Source: Candidatus Midichloriaceae bacterium (GTDB taxonomy: Bacteria > Pseudomonadota > Alphaproteobacteria > Rickettsiales > Midichloriaceae). Taken from it: DNA of 45,291 nucleotides. The stretch's first letter is position 1. Each line of letters opens with the position of its first letter. The position numbers and the translations under genes are program-made. The stretch lies in NCBI GenBank assembly GCA_029266655.1, contig JAQSWL010000009.1:1-45291 (forward strand), read 5' to 3'. Below the pieces are notes generated by a model. It did not search any database and was not told where the DNA came from. It saw only the letters and a program-made list of their open reading frames with translations. Shown here in pieces: positions 16,695 to 25,383 of this stretch.

Positions 16695-18050
16695 ATGTTT
16701 ACTAATTTAAGCCAATCTTTAGGTAAGGTATTCAATAAGCTCCGTGGCAGAGGGGTTTTGAGTGATGAAGATGTTGCAGCCGCTTTGCGCGAAATTAGAA
16801 TCGCGTTGCTTGAGGCAGATGTATCTTTGCCGGTAGTAAAAGATTTTGTAAATAGAATTAAAGAAAAGGCGGTTGGTGCTAACCTAATAAGGTCGGTAAC
16901 ACCAGGGCAATTAGTTGTTAAAATTGTAAGCGATGAGCTTACAGAGTTATTGAAGTCCGAGCCAGATGTACAGGCGCTTAATTTAAAAGCTGCTCCACCA
17001 GTGGTTATACTCATGGCAGGGCTTCAAGGCTCTGGTAAAACAACAACTTCCGCTAAGCTTGCGCTCAAAATTAAAAACCAAAGTAAAAAGAAAGTTTTAT
17101 TAGCATCACTTGATACCTACAGGCCAGCAGCTCAGCATCAATTGGAGGCATTAGGTAAGCAAATAGAAGTTCCATCATTAGAAATTATTGATGGGCAAAA
17201 ACCTTTAGAAATAGCCAAAAGAGCTATGCATTCTGCTGAAATTGGTGGATATGATATCTTGATATTAGACACAGCAGGGCGTTTGCATACAGATAGCACC
17301 ATGATGGAGGAGCTAAAGGCAGTTAAAGCTTTAGCTAAGCCCTCAGAAGTTCTGCTTGTTGCTGACTCATTAACGGGGCAAGATGCAGTAAATATAGCTA
17401 AGGAATTTAATGATGCTGTAGGTATAACCGGTATTGTACTCACCAGAGTTGATGGTGATGCAAGGGGAGGTGCGGCACTTTCTATGCGTATGGTAACTGG
17501 GCAACCAATTAAATTTATTGGTGTGGGGGAAAAGCCATCTGATTTAGAAGAATTTTATGCAGACCGAATAGCTTCTAGAATCTTGGGTATGGGTGATGTT
17601 GTGGGCTTGGTGGAAAAAGCTCAAGAGGTTATCAATGAAGAAGAAGCAAATAAGCTAGCTATTAAAATGCAAAAAGGAGTATTTGATCTTAACGATTTAT
17701 ACTCTCAGCTTAAAAATATAGGGCGCATGGGCGGTGTTAGTAAATTGATGGGTATGGTTCCTGGCTTAGGTAAAATGCAGGAAAAATTAAATGATAATGG
17801 ATTTGGTGAAAAGAAAATTAAACAACAGATGGCGATCATTGAATCTATGACAAAGCTAGAGAGAAAGAGGCCTATGCTTATAAACGCTTCATCTAAAAAG
17901 CGTATAGCAAATGGTTCTGGTAATAAGGTTGAAGATGTAAATAGACTTTTAAAACAATACCAAACTATGTTAAAAGTAATGAAGCAATTTGGTAAAATGT
18001 CTCCTTCCGATATGGAAAGAATGCAGAGGATGATGAATGTCAGAAAATAA
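16695..18050 (+). CDS. ffh: Signal recognition particle protein Ffh (SRP54)
   Basis: 451 aa. Ffh binds signal peptides on nascent membrane proteins and delivers them to FtsY. It has an N domain (1-90, ALLEADVSLPVVKDF), then a G domain with G1 GLQGSGKTTTSAKLA (about 105-119), DTYRPAAQHQL, G3 DTAGRLHTD and the G4 position TRVDGDARGG (Arg where Lys is usual in TKxD), and a Met-rich M domain from about 330 with GKMSPSDMERMQRMM at the end. Length is normal. It is followed by an overlapping small ORF and bamE, and probably heads a four-gene operon. A sigma-70-type promoter lies just upstream. The SRP RNA gene is not seen in this window. Confidence 0.97.
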   Translation: MFTNLSQSLGKVFNKLRGRGVLSDEDVAAALREIRIALLEADVSLPVVKDFVNRIKEKAVGANLIRSVTPGQLVVKIVSDELTELLKSEPDVQALNLKAAPPVVILMAGLQGSGKTTTSAKLALKIKNQSKKKVLLASLDTYRPAAQHQLEALGKQIEVPSLEIIDGQKPLEIAKRAMHSAEIGGYDILILDTAGRLHTDSTMMEELKAVKALAKPSEVLLVADSLTGQDAVNIAKEFNDAVGITGIVLTRVDGDARGGAALSMRMVTGQPIKFIGVGEKPSDLEEFYADRIASRILGMGDVVGLVEKAQEVINEEEANKLAIKMQKGVFDLNDLYSQLKNIGRMGGVSKLMGMVPGLGKMQEKLNDNGFGEKKIKQQMAIIESMTKLERKRPMLINASSKKRIANGSGNKVEDVNRLLKQYQTMLKVMKQFGKMSPSDMERMQRMMNVRK

Positions 18051-18180
18051 GAGCACACCGCCAAAAGAAACTAAAGCGGAGAAATTAGCAAAGAAATTGC
18101 GGGCAAATTTGGTGCGCCGTAAGCAAGCTGCAAGTAAAGATAAAATTAAAATTAAAGGGTCTGGCTATGAGAATAAATAG
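18037..18180 (+). CDS. Small basic protein overlapping ffh and bamE
   Basis: 47 aa, starting MSENKSTPPKETKAEKLAKK and ending SGYENK. It is strongly basic, with the core KLRANLVRRKQAASKDK. The ATG lies inside the end of ffh (14-base overlap) and the stop lies inside the start of bamE (also 14 bases), so it fits a chain of translational coupling. Short Lys/Arg-rich ORFs with a LRxNLxRRK core occur in alphaproteobacteria, but I cannot attach a function. RNA or ribosome contact is a guess based only on charge. Confidence 0.6.
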   Translation: MSENKSTPPKETKAEKLAKKLRANLVRRKQAASKDKIKIKGSGYENK

Positions 18181-18601
18181 TATTTTATTAATTGCAGCAG
18201 TTGCTCTAATTACTACATCTTGCAATAAGCAAATTGACATACATGGCTTTAATTTTGAGCATGCGGATTTAAGTGCTATTAAAATACATGAAACTTCAAA
18301 ACAGCGATTAATTGAAGAGATTGGTAGTCCAACCGCAGAATCAGATTTTGGAGAAAAAAAGCTATATTACATTTCTACCAAAACAGAAAAAATAGCTTTT
18401 TTAGCGCCTAAAGTTCTTGAGCAAAGAATTTTATGTATCAGTTTAGATGGCAATAATACAGTTAAAAAAATTGATGAGTTTACTTTATCAGATGCTAATA
18501 AAATAGCTTTCTCAGAAAATTATACTGATATTCAAGGCAATGGTGTAACGGCCATGCAGCAGATATTAGGTAATATTGGTAAGTATAATAAGAAAAAATG
18601 A
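18167..18601 (+). CDS. bamE: Outer-membrane assembly lipoprotein, BamE/SmpA/OmlA type
   Basis: 144 aa. It has a lipoprotein signal with lipobox TTSC (Cys19). The SmpA/OmlA fold follows, visible as KQRLIEEIGSPTAESDFGEKKLYYIS (about 46-71), matching the family pattern of a helix, a G[ST]P turn and a W/Y-Y strand. BamE is a periplasmic accessory of the BamA barrel-assembly machine at the outer membrane. The start overlaps the preceding 47-aa ORF and the end overlaps the regulator gene in ATGA. No other bam gene is adjacent, though a DUF3035 lipoprotein at 28.6 kb may belong to the same machine. Confidence 0.85.
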   Translation: MRINSILLIAAVALITTSCNKQIDIHGFNFEHADLSAIKIHETSKQRLIEEIGSPTAESDFGEKKLYYISTKTEKIAFLAPKVLEQRILCISLDGNNTVKKIDEFTLSDANKIAFSENYTDIQGNGVTAMQQILGNIGKYNKKK

Positions 18602-19125
18602 TTAGAGCTTTGGTGATCAGTGACAAGTCTTATTTATTTGATGCACTTTCATCAATAGAATTTTCTGGCATTGAATTCTCTTATTCAAAAAATTTATTGC
18701 CAGAGTTTGATCTTATTATAACTGATACCGAAATAAAGTTTGAAGATATCCCTGTTATTGAATTCATTAAGCGCCCTATAATATTTAATGAAGTTATTCA
18801 AGAAATTGAATCTTACTTAAATGACACAATTAAAAAAATTAAATTTTATGAGTATGAGCTTGACCTAATCTCACGTAAGTTGAGCCATGCAGATAAAACA
18901 ATTCAATTAACCGAAGTGGAATGCAATATTTTAGGTGCTTTAATGCATTCTGAAGATCATAGCATCAGCAAAGAAAAAATAAAAACTTCAGTACTTGGGT
19001 ATAATGAAGAAGTGCAAACCTCTGCTATAGAAAATCATATATATCATCTCAGGCAAAAATTGTGTGCTTTAGATATTAAGCTTGCAATAGAGAGAAGCGA
19101 AAATGGATATAAGCTAGCCGTTTAG
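18598..19125 (+). CDS. OmpR/PhoB-type winged-helix regulator with a shortened receiver
   Basis: 175 aa. Residues 1-80 look like a compacted receiver domain: ISD at 7-9, FDLIITD with Asp43 in the phospho-acceptor position, and KRP at about 58 in place of the family's Lys-Pro. The middle strands and helices of a normal 120-residue receiver are missing. Residues about 85-175 are a complete Trans_reg_C winged helix (LTEVECNILGALM, the recognition helix region AIENHIYHLRQKL, and the wing ERSENGYKLAV). It probably binds DNA; phosphorylation is uncertain. Overlap with bamE suggests it is made alongside envelope-assembly proteins. The stop is followed two bases later by repeat copy D. Confidence 0.78.
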   Translation: MIRALVISDKSYLFDALSSIEFSGIEFSYSKNLLPEFDLIITDTEIKFEDIPVIEFIKRPIIFNEVIQEIESYLNDTIKKIKFYEYELDLISRKLSHADKTIQLTEVECNILGALMHSEDHSISKEKIKTSVLGYNEEVQTSAIENHIYHLRQKLCALDIKLAIERSENGYKLAV

Positions 19126-19127
19126 CC

Positions 19128-19444
19128 TATACTCTGTTAATTTGAAAAATTGGGGCGTCTCAGCTTATACCAAATCTCAAATAAATAGAGCATTAAAGCT
19201 CATCTTTTGCCAAATTTGCTTGGTAAAAATTGATGAATATGTAAAAAATATTCAACTGCTTTTTCCCCCCGCACTTTGCCAAAATCTGGCATTACTATCT
19301 CAATTTATTTTGAGATTTGGTATAATTTCTCCGCGTCCGTACCTATTGATATAGGCTTACGGTGCTCAAATTGCTGCTCCTACCACTTTCCCAAATTTCC
19401 TGTCGTCTATACCTTTTGCCAACTCTTCATTTACGAGAAGTGTA
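19128..19444 (+). repeat. R159 repeat, copy D, interrupted by element T155
   Basis: The left part TATACTCTGTTAATTTG...CAGCT (19128-19165) and the right part from ATTTCTCCGCGTCCG to TTTACGAGAAGTGTA (to 19444) together make a full R159 copy. A 155-bp T155 element (19168-19322) splits them. It lies between the winged-helix gene and the groES promoter. Removing the insert and one TA restores the alignment with copy A. Confidence 0.92.
19168..19322 (+). repeat. Element T155, copy 2, nested in repeat copy D
   Basis: The ends TACCAAATCTCA and TGAGATTTGGTA are perfect inverted repeats. TA lies on each side (19166-19167 and 19323-19324) and occurs once at the same place in the uninterrupted R159 copy A, consistent with a TA target duplication as made by IS630/Tc1-mariner type elements. 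It is opposite in orientation to the copy at 12570-12724. It has no coding capacity. Confidence 0.88.
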
Positions 19445-19480
19445 GATTAGTAATATTTAAATAAAATTTCTTAAGTGGGC

Positions 19481-19511
19481 CTTGAAATATTCTTTGCAAT
19501 GTCTATATAAG
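19481..19511 (+). promoter_or_regulatory. Heat-shock (RpoH) promoter of groESL
   Basis: CTTGAAA (19481-19487), a 14-base spacer and TCTATATAAG (19502-19511) match the alphaproteobacterial RpoH pattern CTTGAAA-N14-CYTATNTNNG with one mismatch. It lies 39 bases before the groES start. No CIRCE inverted repeat is present, so control by HrcA is unlikely here. Confidence 0.75.
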
Positions 19512-19549
19512 GCTTGTACAAACAACCCAACTTTAATAGGAGTAGTAAA

Positions 19550-19843
19550 ATGAATATAAGACCGCTTCATGACAGAGTACTTGTCAAAAGACTGGATCAA
19601 GAGCAAAAAACTAAATCGGGTTTAATTATTCCAGATACCGCTCAAGAAAAACCTATGGAAGGGGAGGTGGTATCAGTGGGTAGCGGAGCTCGCGATGAAA
19701 ATGGCAAGGTGCATCCTCTAGAAATTAAAAAAGGCGATCGTGTCCTTTTCGCAAAATGGGGTGGCACAGAAGTTAAAATTGAAGGCGTTGAATATTTGAT
19801 TATGAAAGAATCTGATATTCTCGCAATTGTTGATGCAGCATAA
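19550..19843 (+). CDS. groES: Co-chaperonin GroES
   Basis: 97 aa from [15 protein letters not shown], with AGGAG nine bases upstream; a 12-codon upstream extension of the frame is not used. GroES caps the GroEL ring. The mobile loop is [19 protein letters not shown] (about 17-35), and the [18 protein letters not shown] and DILAIVD segments are standard. It is the first gene of the groESL operon, 34 bases ahead of groEL, under a heat-shock-type promoter. Nothing unusual is seen in length or sequence. Confidence 0.98.
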   Translation: MNIRPLHDRVLVKRLDQEQKTKSGLIIPDTAQEKPMEGEVVSVGSGARDENGKVHPLEIKKGDRVLFAKWGGTEVKIEGVEYLIMKESDILAIVDAA

Positions 19844-19877
19844 TATAAAAGATTTATAGAAATAATAAGAGGTAAAA

Positions 19878-21530
19878 ATGGCAATAGCAGCAAAACAAAT
19901 ACTAAGTGGCAGTGATGCAAGAAATAAAATTTTATCAGGTGTGATAGAAGCAGCTGATGCGGTTGGCGCAACTTTAGGGCCAAAAGGCCGCAATGTTGTG
20001 ATATCTAAATCATTTGGCGCTCCAAAAGTTACTAAAGATGGCGTAACTGTAGCTAAAGAAATAGTTTTTAAAGATGCACATAAAAATTTAGGCGCGCAAA
20101 TGCTTAAAGAAGCAGCTAATAAAGCTAATGATAATGCAGGTGATGGAACTACTACAACCTCTGTGTTGATCAGGCAGATGGCAATTGATGGTGTAAAAGC
20201 TGTAACAGCTGGTATGAACCCTATGGATTTGCGTCGTGGTATTGAGAGAGCAGCAAAAACAGTAATAGAAGATATTAAAAAGCGCTCCAAATCTGTACAA
20301 ACCTCTGCTGAAATAGCGCAAGTTGCAACTGTTTCTGCTAATGGTGATAGCGAAATTGGGGCTAAACTAGCCGAAGCATTTGAGCGTGTTGGTAAAGATG
20401 GCGTGGTAACTTTTGAAGAAGCTAATAAGATTGATGGCTTTGAAGCGGAAATTGTTGAAGGCATGAACTTCGACCGTGGTTGGTTGTCTCCATATTTTGT
20501 AACCAACTCTGAAAAAATGATTGCTGAATACGAAAAACCATACATCTTGCTAGTTGAGAAAAAAATTAGCAACCTGCAACAAATTCTTCCAGTTCTTGAA
20601 GCAGTGGTTCAAACTGGTAATCCATTACTTATTATTGCAGAGGATGTAGAAGGTGAAGCTCTAGCAACTTTAATTGTTAACAGATTAAGAGCAGGGCTTA
20701 AAGTTGTTGCAGTTAAAGCACCTGGTTTTGGTGATAGAAGAAAAGCTATTCTTGAAGACATCGCGATTGTAACCGGTGGGCAAGTGATCAGCGAAGATTT
20801 AGGTCATAAGCTTGAAAACACTACAATTGAAAGCTTAGGCCAAGCTCGCAAAATTATTGTTACTAAAGACGAAACAACAATAGTTAGTGGTAATGGTGAA
20901 GAAACGGCTATTAAATCTCGTGTTGCACAAATCAAGAATGAAATTGAAGAATCTAGTTCTGATTATGATAAAGAGAAGCTTCAGGAGCGTTTAGCTAAAC
21001 TAGCTGGTGGAGTTGCTGTACTTAAAGTTGGTGGCTTTACCGAAGTAGAAGCTAAAGAGAAAAAAGATAGAGTGGAAGATGCTTACCATGCAACTAAAGC
21101 TGCGATAGCAGAAGGTATTGTAATTGGCGGTGGATGTGCGCTACTTTATGCTATCAGTGCTCTTGAAGGCTTGAAAGGGGCCAACGATGATGAGCAAGCT
21201 GGTATAAACATTGTTATGAAGGCTTTGTCTGCTCCAGTACGTAAAATTGTTGAGAATGCAGGTGGTGATTCATCACTGGTAGTTGCTAAACTTATCGAAG
21301 GTAAAAAAGAGAATATCATTTTTGATGCACAAAATAATGAATATGTTGATGCATTCAAAGCTGGTATTATAGACCCTACCAAGATAGTTAGAACAGCAAT
21401 TCAAAGTGCTGCATCTGTAGCTGCGCTTCTAGTTACTACAGAAGCTGCTATTACAGATGAGCCAGAAGATAATAACGGAGCTGCTGCACCTCATATGCAT
21501 AACGGCGGCATGGGTGGTATGGACTTCTAA
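19878..21530 (+). CDS. groEL: Chaperonin GroEL
   Basis: 550 aa. It is a complete 60-kDa chaperonin: ATP-binding segments [13 protein letters not shown] (about 30-42) and [11 protein letters not shown] (about 87-97, catalytic Asp88), apical-domain stretch [13 protein letters not shown], hinge and equatorial returns, and a C-terminal tail ending in the flexible GGMGGMDF repeat. It forms the tetradecameric folding chamber in the cytoplasm with GroES. The SD AGAGGT lies six bases before ATG. It is followed directly by a 102-bp palindrome and then a strong intrinsic terminator, closing the operon. Confidence 0.99.
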   Translation: MAIAAKQILSGSDARNKILSGVIEAADAVGATLGPKGRNVVISKSFGAPKVTKDGVTVAKEIVFKDAHKNLGAQMLKEAANKANDNAGDGTTTTSVLIRQMAIDGVKAVTAGMNPMDLRRGIERAAKTVIEDIKKRSKSVQTSAEIAQVATVSANGDSEIGAKLAEAFERVGKDGVVTFEEANKIDGFEAEIVEGMNFDRGWLSPYFVTNSEKMIAEYEKPYILLVEKKISNLQQILPVLEAVVQTGNPLLIIAEDVEGEALATLIVNRLRAGLKVVAVKAPGFGDRRKAILEDIAIVTGGQVISEDLGHKLENTTIESLGQARKIIVTKDETTIVSGNGEETAIKSRVAQIKNEIEESSSDYDKEKLQERLAKLAGGVAVLKVGGFTEVEAKEKKDRVEDAYHATKAAIAEGIVIGGGCALLYAISALEGLKGANDDEQAGINIVMKALSAPVRKIVENAGGDSSLVVAKLIEGKKENIIFDAQNNEYVDAFKAGIIDPTKIVRTAIQSAASVAALLVTTEAAITDEPEDNNGAAAPHMHNGGMGGMDF

Positions 21531-21632
21531 TGCTACTTCCCAGTTATATTATTACTTTGTCCCGCGTAGGCTCACCTATTTTTATAGGCATCGCCTCGCG
21601 CTCCTAGTACTAATTATAACTGGAAAATAGCA
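21531..21632 (+). repeat. 102-bp palindrome immediately after groEL
   Basis: It begins on the base after the groEL stop. Left end TGCTACTTCCCAGTTATATT and the complement of the right end TGCTATTTTCCAGTTATAAT agree at nearly every base over about 25 nt. The centre CTCACCTATTTTTATAGGCA resembles the centre of the R159 family (GCACCTATTGGCATAGGC), although the ends differ. In groESL mRNA it would form a long hairpin upstream of the terminator and could protect the 3' end. Confidence 0.7.
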
Positions 21633-21669
21633 TGAGACTTCTCTCCTCGTGTTGAGAAATACTTAAAAT

Positions 21670-21707
21670 AAAAAGCCTGTTTACTTTTTTGGTAAACAGG
21701 CTTTTTT
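21670..21707 (+). terminator. Intrinsic terminator of groESL
   Basis: AAAAGCCTGTTTAC and GTAAACAGGCTTTT form a perfect GC-containing stem with an 8-base loop, followed by a T tract (21702-21707). It lies about 140 bases after the groEL stop and is the clearest intrinsic terminator in the window. The A tract on the left makes it symmetrical, so it may also serve the minus strand. Confidence 0.9.
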
Positions 21708-21788
21708 GTGATTAGGAAAAATAAAAATATAGCTTAAATATAGAAATATATGAAGATCACAACTCAATAGAAGAGCCTGATTGCTTAC

Positions 21789-22379
21789 CTAAACATTTCT
21801 TACAAGCTTCTCACCGATATTACTAACTAAGCTATGCCCATACTCACTGAAGTATAAAGCGGCTGTACAAATAGCAGTGGATGCTGCCACGAGCATAGAA
21901 GTTTTTGGATAAAGTGAACAATAATATAAAAATCTGTTTTTGTAAGTTAGGTGATCATATGCAGTGCTGCCTGATTTGTCTCTAATTTGAGCATCCGCTC
22001 CATGTGAAATTAATAGCAGCATGGTTTTGATATCTTGTACTTGAGCAGCCCAGTGCAGAGGTGTTCTGTTATATGCAGCTTTGGCATCAACCTCAGCTCC
22101 TTTTTCAAGCAATGATTCAACTATATTTATATGACCTGCAAGAGCAGCCCAGTGCAGAGGTGTTGCGTCACCCACGTTTTTGGCATTAACCTCAGCTTTT
22201 TTTTCAAGCAATAATTTAACTATATTTGTATGACCACCCGAGCAAGCGTAGTGCAGAGGTGTTGCGTCACCCTCGTTTTTGGCATTAACCTCAGCTCCTG
22301 CATTTAAGTAGTCAATTACCTCTTGGATATTTCCACTCTTAGCAGCGTTAATTAAATCCTTGTTTAATTTATCTTTCAT
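21789..22379 (-). CDS. Ankyrin-repeat protein with C-terminal membrane segment
   Basis: 196 aa. Four ankyrin repeats span about residues 6-135, with the consensus pattern ATPLHxAxxxGHxxIVxxLLxxGAxVNAK; the last is degenerate (GSTAYDHLTYKN). A hydrophobic stretch at about 152-170 could anchor the protein in a membrane. The middle repeats are near-identical at DNA level with an exact 99-nt period (GCAGAGGTGTT at 22055, 22154, 22253), which points to recent duplication. Ankyrin proteins of intracellular bacteria often bind host proteins, but there is no direct evidence here. It stands alone, on the opposite strand to groESL and 97 bases downstream of wbpA. Confidence 0.85.
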   Translation of the reverse strand: MKDKLNKDLINAAKSGNIQEVIDYLNAGAEVNAKNEGDATPLHYACSGGHTNIVKLLLEKKAEVNAKNVGDATPLHWAALAGHINIVESLLEKGAEVDAKAAYNRTPLHWAAQVQDIKTMLLLISHGADAQIRDKSGSTAYDHLTYKNRFLYYCSLYPKTSMLVAASTAICTAALYFSEYGHSLVSNIGEKLVRNV

Positions 22380-22476
22380 AATTTTCCTTTATTTTTCAAA
22401 TTTATAGCAAAAATTATAGCAGAAAAAATGCATAAACACAATGCCTTGTATAAAATCTCAAAATAATTGGTGTTAT

Positions 22477-23778
22477 TTAAGCTTTAATAATCTTATCGCT
22501 AGCTTTTCTAAAGCGTCCGCGGGTATCAACAATTAGACTCGCCTCTTTCTCAATTAGATCGTAGTCTATGTTGTCATGGTCAGTTGCAATTAACACCACA
22601 TCAAATTTTTTAAGATTTTCCTTAGTAAGCTCAATGCTGTTTAGGTTTAAATGATGTTTGCGGGTATGAGGTGCAAATGGTATGTAAGTATCATGGTATT
22701 GTATAGCCGCACCCAAATGGTCTAGCTCTTCTATAATTTCCAGCGATGGTGACTCTCTAAGATCATCAACATTCTTTTTATACGCAACACCAATCACCAA
22801 AATATTAGCTTTAGAAATAGCTTTGCCTATAGAGTTAAGAGCTAGCATTACCTTCTCAATAACATAAGTTGGCATATAGGTATTTATTTCGCCTGCAAGC
22901 TCGATAAAGCGAGTATGAAGCTTATATTCTCTCGCCTTCCAAGTTAAGTAAAACGGGTCAATCGGAATGCAGTGCCCACCTAAACCAGGGCCAGGATAAT
23001 ATGGAGTAAATCCAAATGGTTTGGTAGAGGCTGCTTCTATCACCTCATAAATATCAATTCCCATTTTATCAGCGACCATTTTCATTTCATTAACAAGGCC
23101 GATGTTAACTGCGCGGTGAATATTTTCTAATAGCTTAGTCATCTCCGCAACTTTGGTAGAGCTTACCTCTACAACCGTATCCACAGCATTTTTATAAAGC
23201 TCAGAGCCGATCCTTAAGCATGCCTCAGTAGTGCCACCAACTACTTTAGGTATAGTCTGAGTGTTATAGGATAGGTTTGCAGGATCTTCGCGTTCAGGTG
23301 AAAACACTAAGAAATAGTCTTCTCCTACCTTAAAGCCCCTGCTTTCAATTCTAGGTAATAACTCTTCTTCAGTAGTGCCAGGGTAGGTTGTAGATTCAAG
23401 AGACATGATCTGCCCAGCTCTAAGAAATGGCAGCATAGTGTCCATTGTTTCGGTAATATAGCTTAGGTCTGGCTCTCTATAAATATTAAGTGGGGTAGGT
23501 AGACATATAATAATCGCATCTACTTCTGATATTTTAGAAAAATCTGATGTGCATTCAAAACCTTTCTTAGTTGCTGAAATAATGCTTTCAGCTGGAATGT
23601 GCTTAATATAAGACTGCCCAGATGCAATTTTGTTAATTTTGTATTGATCAATGTCGAATCCTACAACCTTAAAATCCTCTTCAGCAAACCTAATTGCTAG
23701 AGGCAAGCCAACATATCCTAATCCTATAATCCCTATTACCACTGTTTTATTGCGGATTTTGTTTAAAAGCTTTTCCAT
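22477..23778 (-). CDS. wbpA: UDP-N-acetylglucosamine 6-dehydrogenase (WbpA family)
   Basis: 433 aa. Nucleotide-sugar dehydrogenase that oxidises C6 of UDP-GlcNAc to UDP-GlcNAcA in the cytoplasm with NAD. It has the Rossmann loop GLGYVG (19-24), [10 protein letters not shown] (about 156), and the active-site block [16 protein letters not shown] with the catalytic Cys (about 265), then the C-terminal UDP-binding domain [20 protein letters not shown]. It is the last gene of the wbpE-wbpB-wbpD-wbpA set, starting seven bases after wbpD. The partners point to the diacetamido-uronic acid route and away from a plain UDP-glucose dehydrogenase. Confidence 0.9.
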   Translation of the reverse strand: MEKLLNKIRNKTVVIGIIGLGYVGLPLAIRFAEEDFKVVGFDIDQYKINKIASGQSYIKHIPAESIISATKKGFECTSDFSKISEVDAIIICLPTPLNIYREPDLSYITETMDTMLPFLRAGQIMSLESTTYPGTTEEELLPRIESRGFKVGEDYFLVFSPEREDPANLSYNTQTIPKVVGGTTEACLRIGSELYKNAVDTVVEVSSTKVAEMTKLLENIHRAVNIGLVNEMKMVADKMGIDIYEVIEAASTKPFGFTPYYPGPGLGGHCIPIDPFYLTWKAREYKLHTRFIELAGEINTYMPTYVIEKVMLALNSIGKAISKANILVIGVAYKKNVDDLRESPSLEIIEELDHLGAAIQYHDTYIPFAPHTRKHHLNLNSIELTKENLKKFDVVLIATDHDNIDYDLIEKEASLIVDTRGRFRKASDKIIKA

Positions 23779-23785
23779 TTTGAAC

Positions 23786-24346
23786 CTACTTAATTTCCAT
23801 TAGTGTTTCATCTTCAAGTATCTTATACCTTCTGCCTTCTTTAGGGCATATTAGATCTTCTTGTAAAATTTCACCAGCGCGCGATACCCATCCCACTTGC
23901 CTGCCAGGTACCCCAACTATTAAAGCATGAGGTTTTACATCCTTGGTAACAACAGCACCCGCACCGATCATACAATATGCCCCTAAAGTTACACCACAAA
24001 CGATAGTGGCGTTAGCGCCAATTGCTGCACCTTTGCATACTCTGGTAACTTTATATTCATCTTTACGTTCTACAAATGCTCTAGGGTTTATCACATTGGT
24101 GAAAACCATCGATGGTCCGCAAAATACATCGTCTTCAACTACAACGCTATCATAAATTGATACATTATTTTGCACCTTTACATTGTTGCCAATAAAAGCT
24201 TTGCCGCCTACATAAACGTTTTGCCCAAAAATGCATTTTTCTCCAATTACAGCGCCGTTTGAGATATGCGTCCAATGCCATATTTTTGTGCCTTCCCCGA
24301 CCTTCGCTCCTTTATCTACAATAGCAGTTGAATGTATGTAAATCAT
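23786..24346 (-). CDS. wbpD: UDP-amino-sugar 3-N-acetyltransferase (WbpD family)
   Basis: 186 aa. It is a left-handed beta-helix acyltransferase with hexapeptide repeats from about residue 5 to 155 ([LIV]GxxxxI pattern: [40 protein letters not shown]). WbpD acetylates the 3-amino group placed by WbpE, giving UDP-GlcNAc(3NAc)A, using acetyl-CoA. The start overlaps the wbpB stop by four bases (ATGA). The conserved beginning [20 protein letters not shown] fits the family well. Confidence 0.9.
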   Translation of the reverse strand: MIYIHSTAIVDKGAKVGEGTKIWHWTHISNGAVIGEKCIFGQNVYVGGKAFIGNNVKVQNNVSIYDSVVVEDDVFCGPSMVFTNVINPRAFVERKDEYKVTRVCKGAAIGANATIVCGVTLGAYCMIGAGAVVTKDVKPHALIVGVPGRQVGWVSRAGEILQEDLICPKEGRRYKILEDETLMEIK

Positions 24347-25383
24347 AGTAAATCTATCGGTGCATTAAGGTTATTAGATTTATATATAGAGCTTAATATT
24401 TTTTGGGTAGTGAGTATCGTATCTCCCTCTATGCTTGCTGGTTTTCCAGAGATAATTGCATTGTATACATCAATATAGTTATGAACATGCCCCGAGCCGT
24501 ATACAGTTTCTGGCGCTGAATTAGGCACATTAGCATTAACGAAAACTGGTTCCCCTTCTAATTCCCAATGCGTTATTTCATTAAGCGCTATGCCACCAAT
24601 TTTAACTGTGCCTCTTTCTCCTAATATGGTTATGGAGCCTTCTAAATTTTTAGGGTAGGTGAGTACTGTCATATTGATGGACGCCAACGTTCCATTTTCA
24701 AATTCTATAATAGCTGCACCTGTATCTTCAGTTTCAATCTTCCTTGCAAGGGTCTTAAGAGATGCAAAAACTTTTTTTGGCGTACTTGATGCCATCCAAG
24801 CCACCATATCAACATAGTGAGTGGCTTGAGTTAAATATGCCCCACCGTCCATCGCTAAAGTGCCATGCCATGATGCTTCTTTATCATAATAACTTTGTGG
24901 GCGTTGCCAAAAGATAGTAGAGCTTATCATATATATGCGGCCTAATTTTCCTTCGCTAATAGCTTGTTTAAGCTTAGCTATTGGCGCATTAAAGCGGTTC
25001 TGACAAATTAAAAAGAGGCGGGTGCCCATGGATTTGCAGTAGTTAGCAGCTCTTTCTCCGCTTTCGTAATCTATTGAAAGAGGTTTTTCGCATATTATAT
25101 TTTTCACCCCTAGCTCTGCGATTTGCTCAACCATCGATGGGTGTAGCCCATTTGGGGTAGCAATTACAGCAATATCAGGTGATAGCTGCTTGATCATTTC
25201 AACATAATTTTCAAACGGGCGGCCACCTACAATTTCCGAGGCTTTCGTAGCTTTGTTTAGGTCAATATCGCAAACACCAGCCACATTGAATTTATCGGTA
25301 ATTTTATTCAAAGCTTCAAAATGCTTAGCAGATATTCTTCCGCAGCCAATGTAAACGGTTTTAAGTGGCGTTGAACTAATCAT
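24343..25383 (-). CDS. wbpB: UDP-GlcNAcA 3-dehydrogenase (WbpB family, Gfo/Idh/MocA)
   Basis: 346 aa. The N-terminal Rossmann domain begins [17 protein letters not shown] (9-25), and the family signature CEKPLSID lies at about 100-107, where the Lys contributes to catalysis. The C-terminal alpha/beta domain carries [21 protein letters not shown]. WbpB oxidises C3 of UDP-GlcNAcA to the 3-keto sugar that WbpE aminates; in the known pathway the NADH is reoxidised with 2-oxoglutarate. It overlaps wbpE upstream and wbpD downstream, each by ATGA. Confidence 0.9.
   Translation of the reverse strand: MISSTPLKTVYIGCGRISAKHFEALNKITDKFNVAGVCDIDLNKATKASEIVGGRPFENYVEMIKQLSPDIAVIATPNGLHPSMVEQIAELGVKNIICEKPLSIDYESGERAANYCKSMGTRLFLICQNRFNAPIAKLKQAISEGKLGRIYMISSTIFWQRPQSYYDKEASWHGTLAMDGGAYLTQATHYVDMVAWMASSTPKKVFASLKTLARKIETEDTGAAIIEFENGTLASINMTVLTYPKNLEGSITILGERGTVKIGGIALNEITHWELEGEPVFVNANVPNSAPETVYGSGHVHNYIDVYNAIISGKPASIEGDTILTTQKILSSIYKSNNLNAPIDLL

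Noticed and set aside
19718-20572. Long open frame antisense to groES/groEL (284 codons)
   Set aside because: It is the reverse-frame shadow of two strongly conserved chaperone genes, with Ser/Ala/Ile-rich composition and no SD.
21789-22379. CRISPR array suggested by regular 99-nt repeats
   Set aside because: The repeats are continuous ankyrin-coding sequence in frame, with no spacers.
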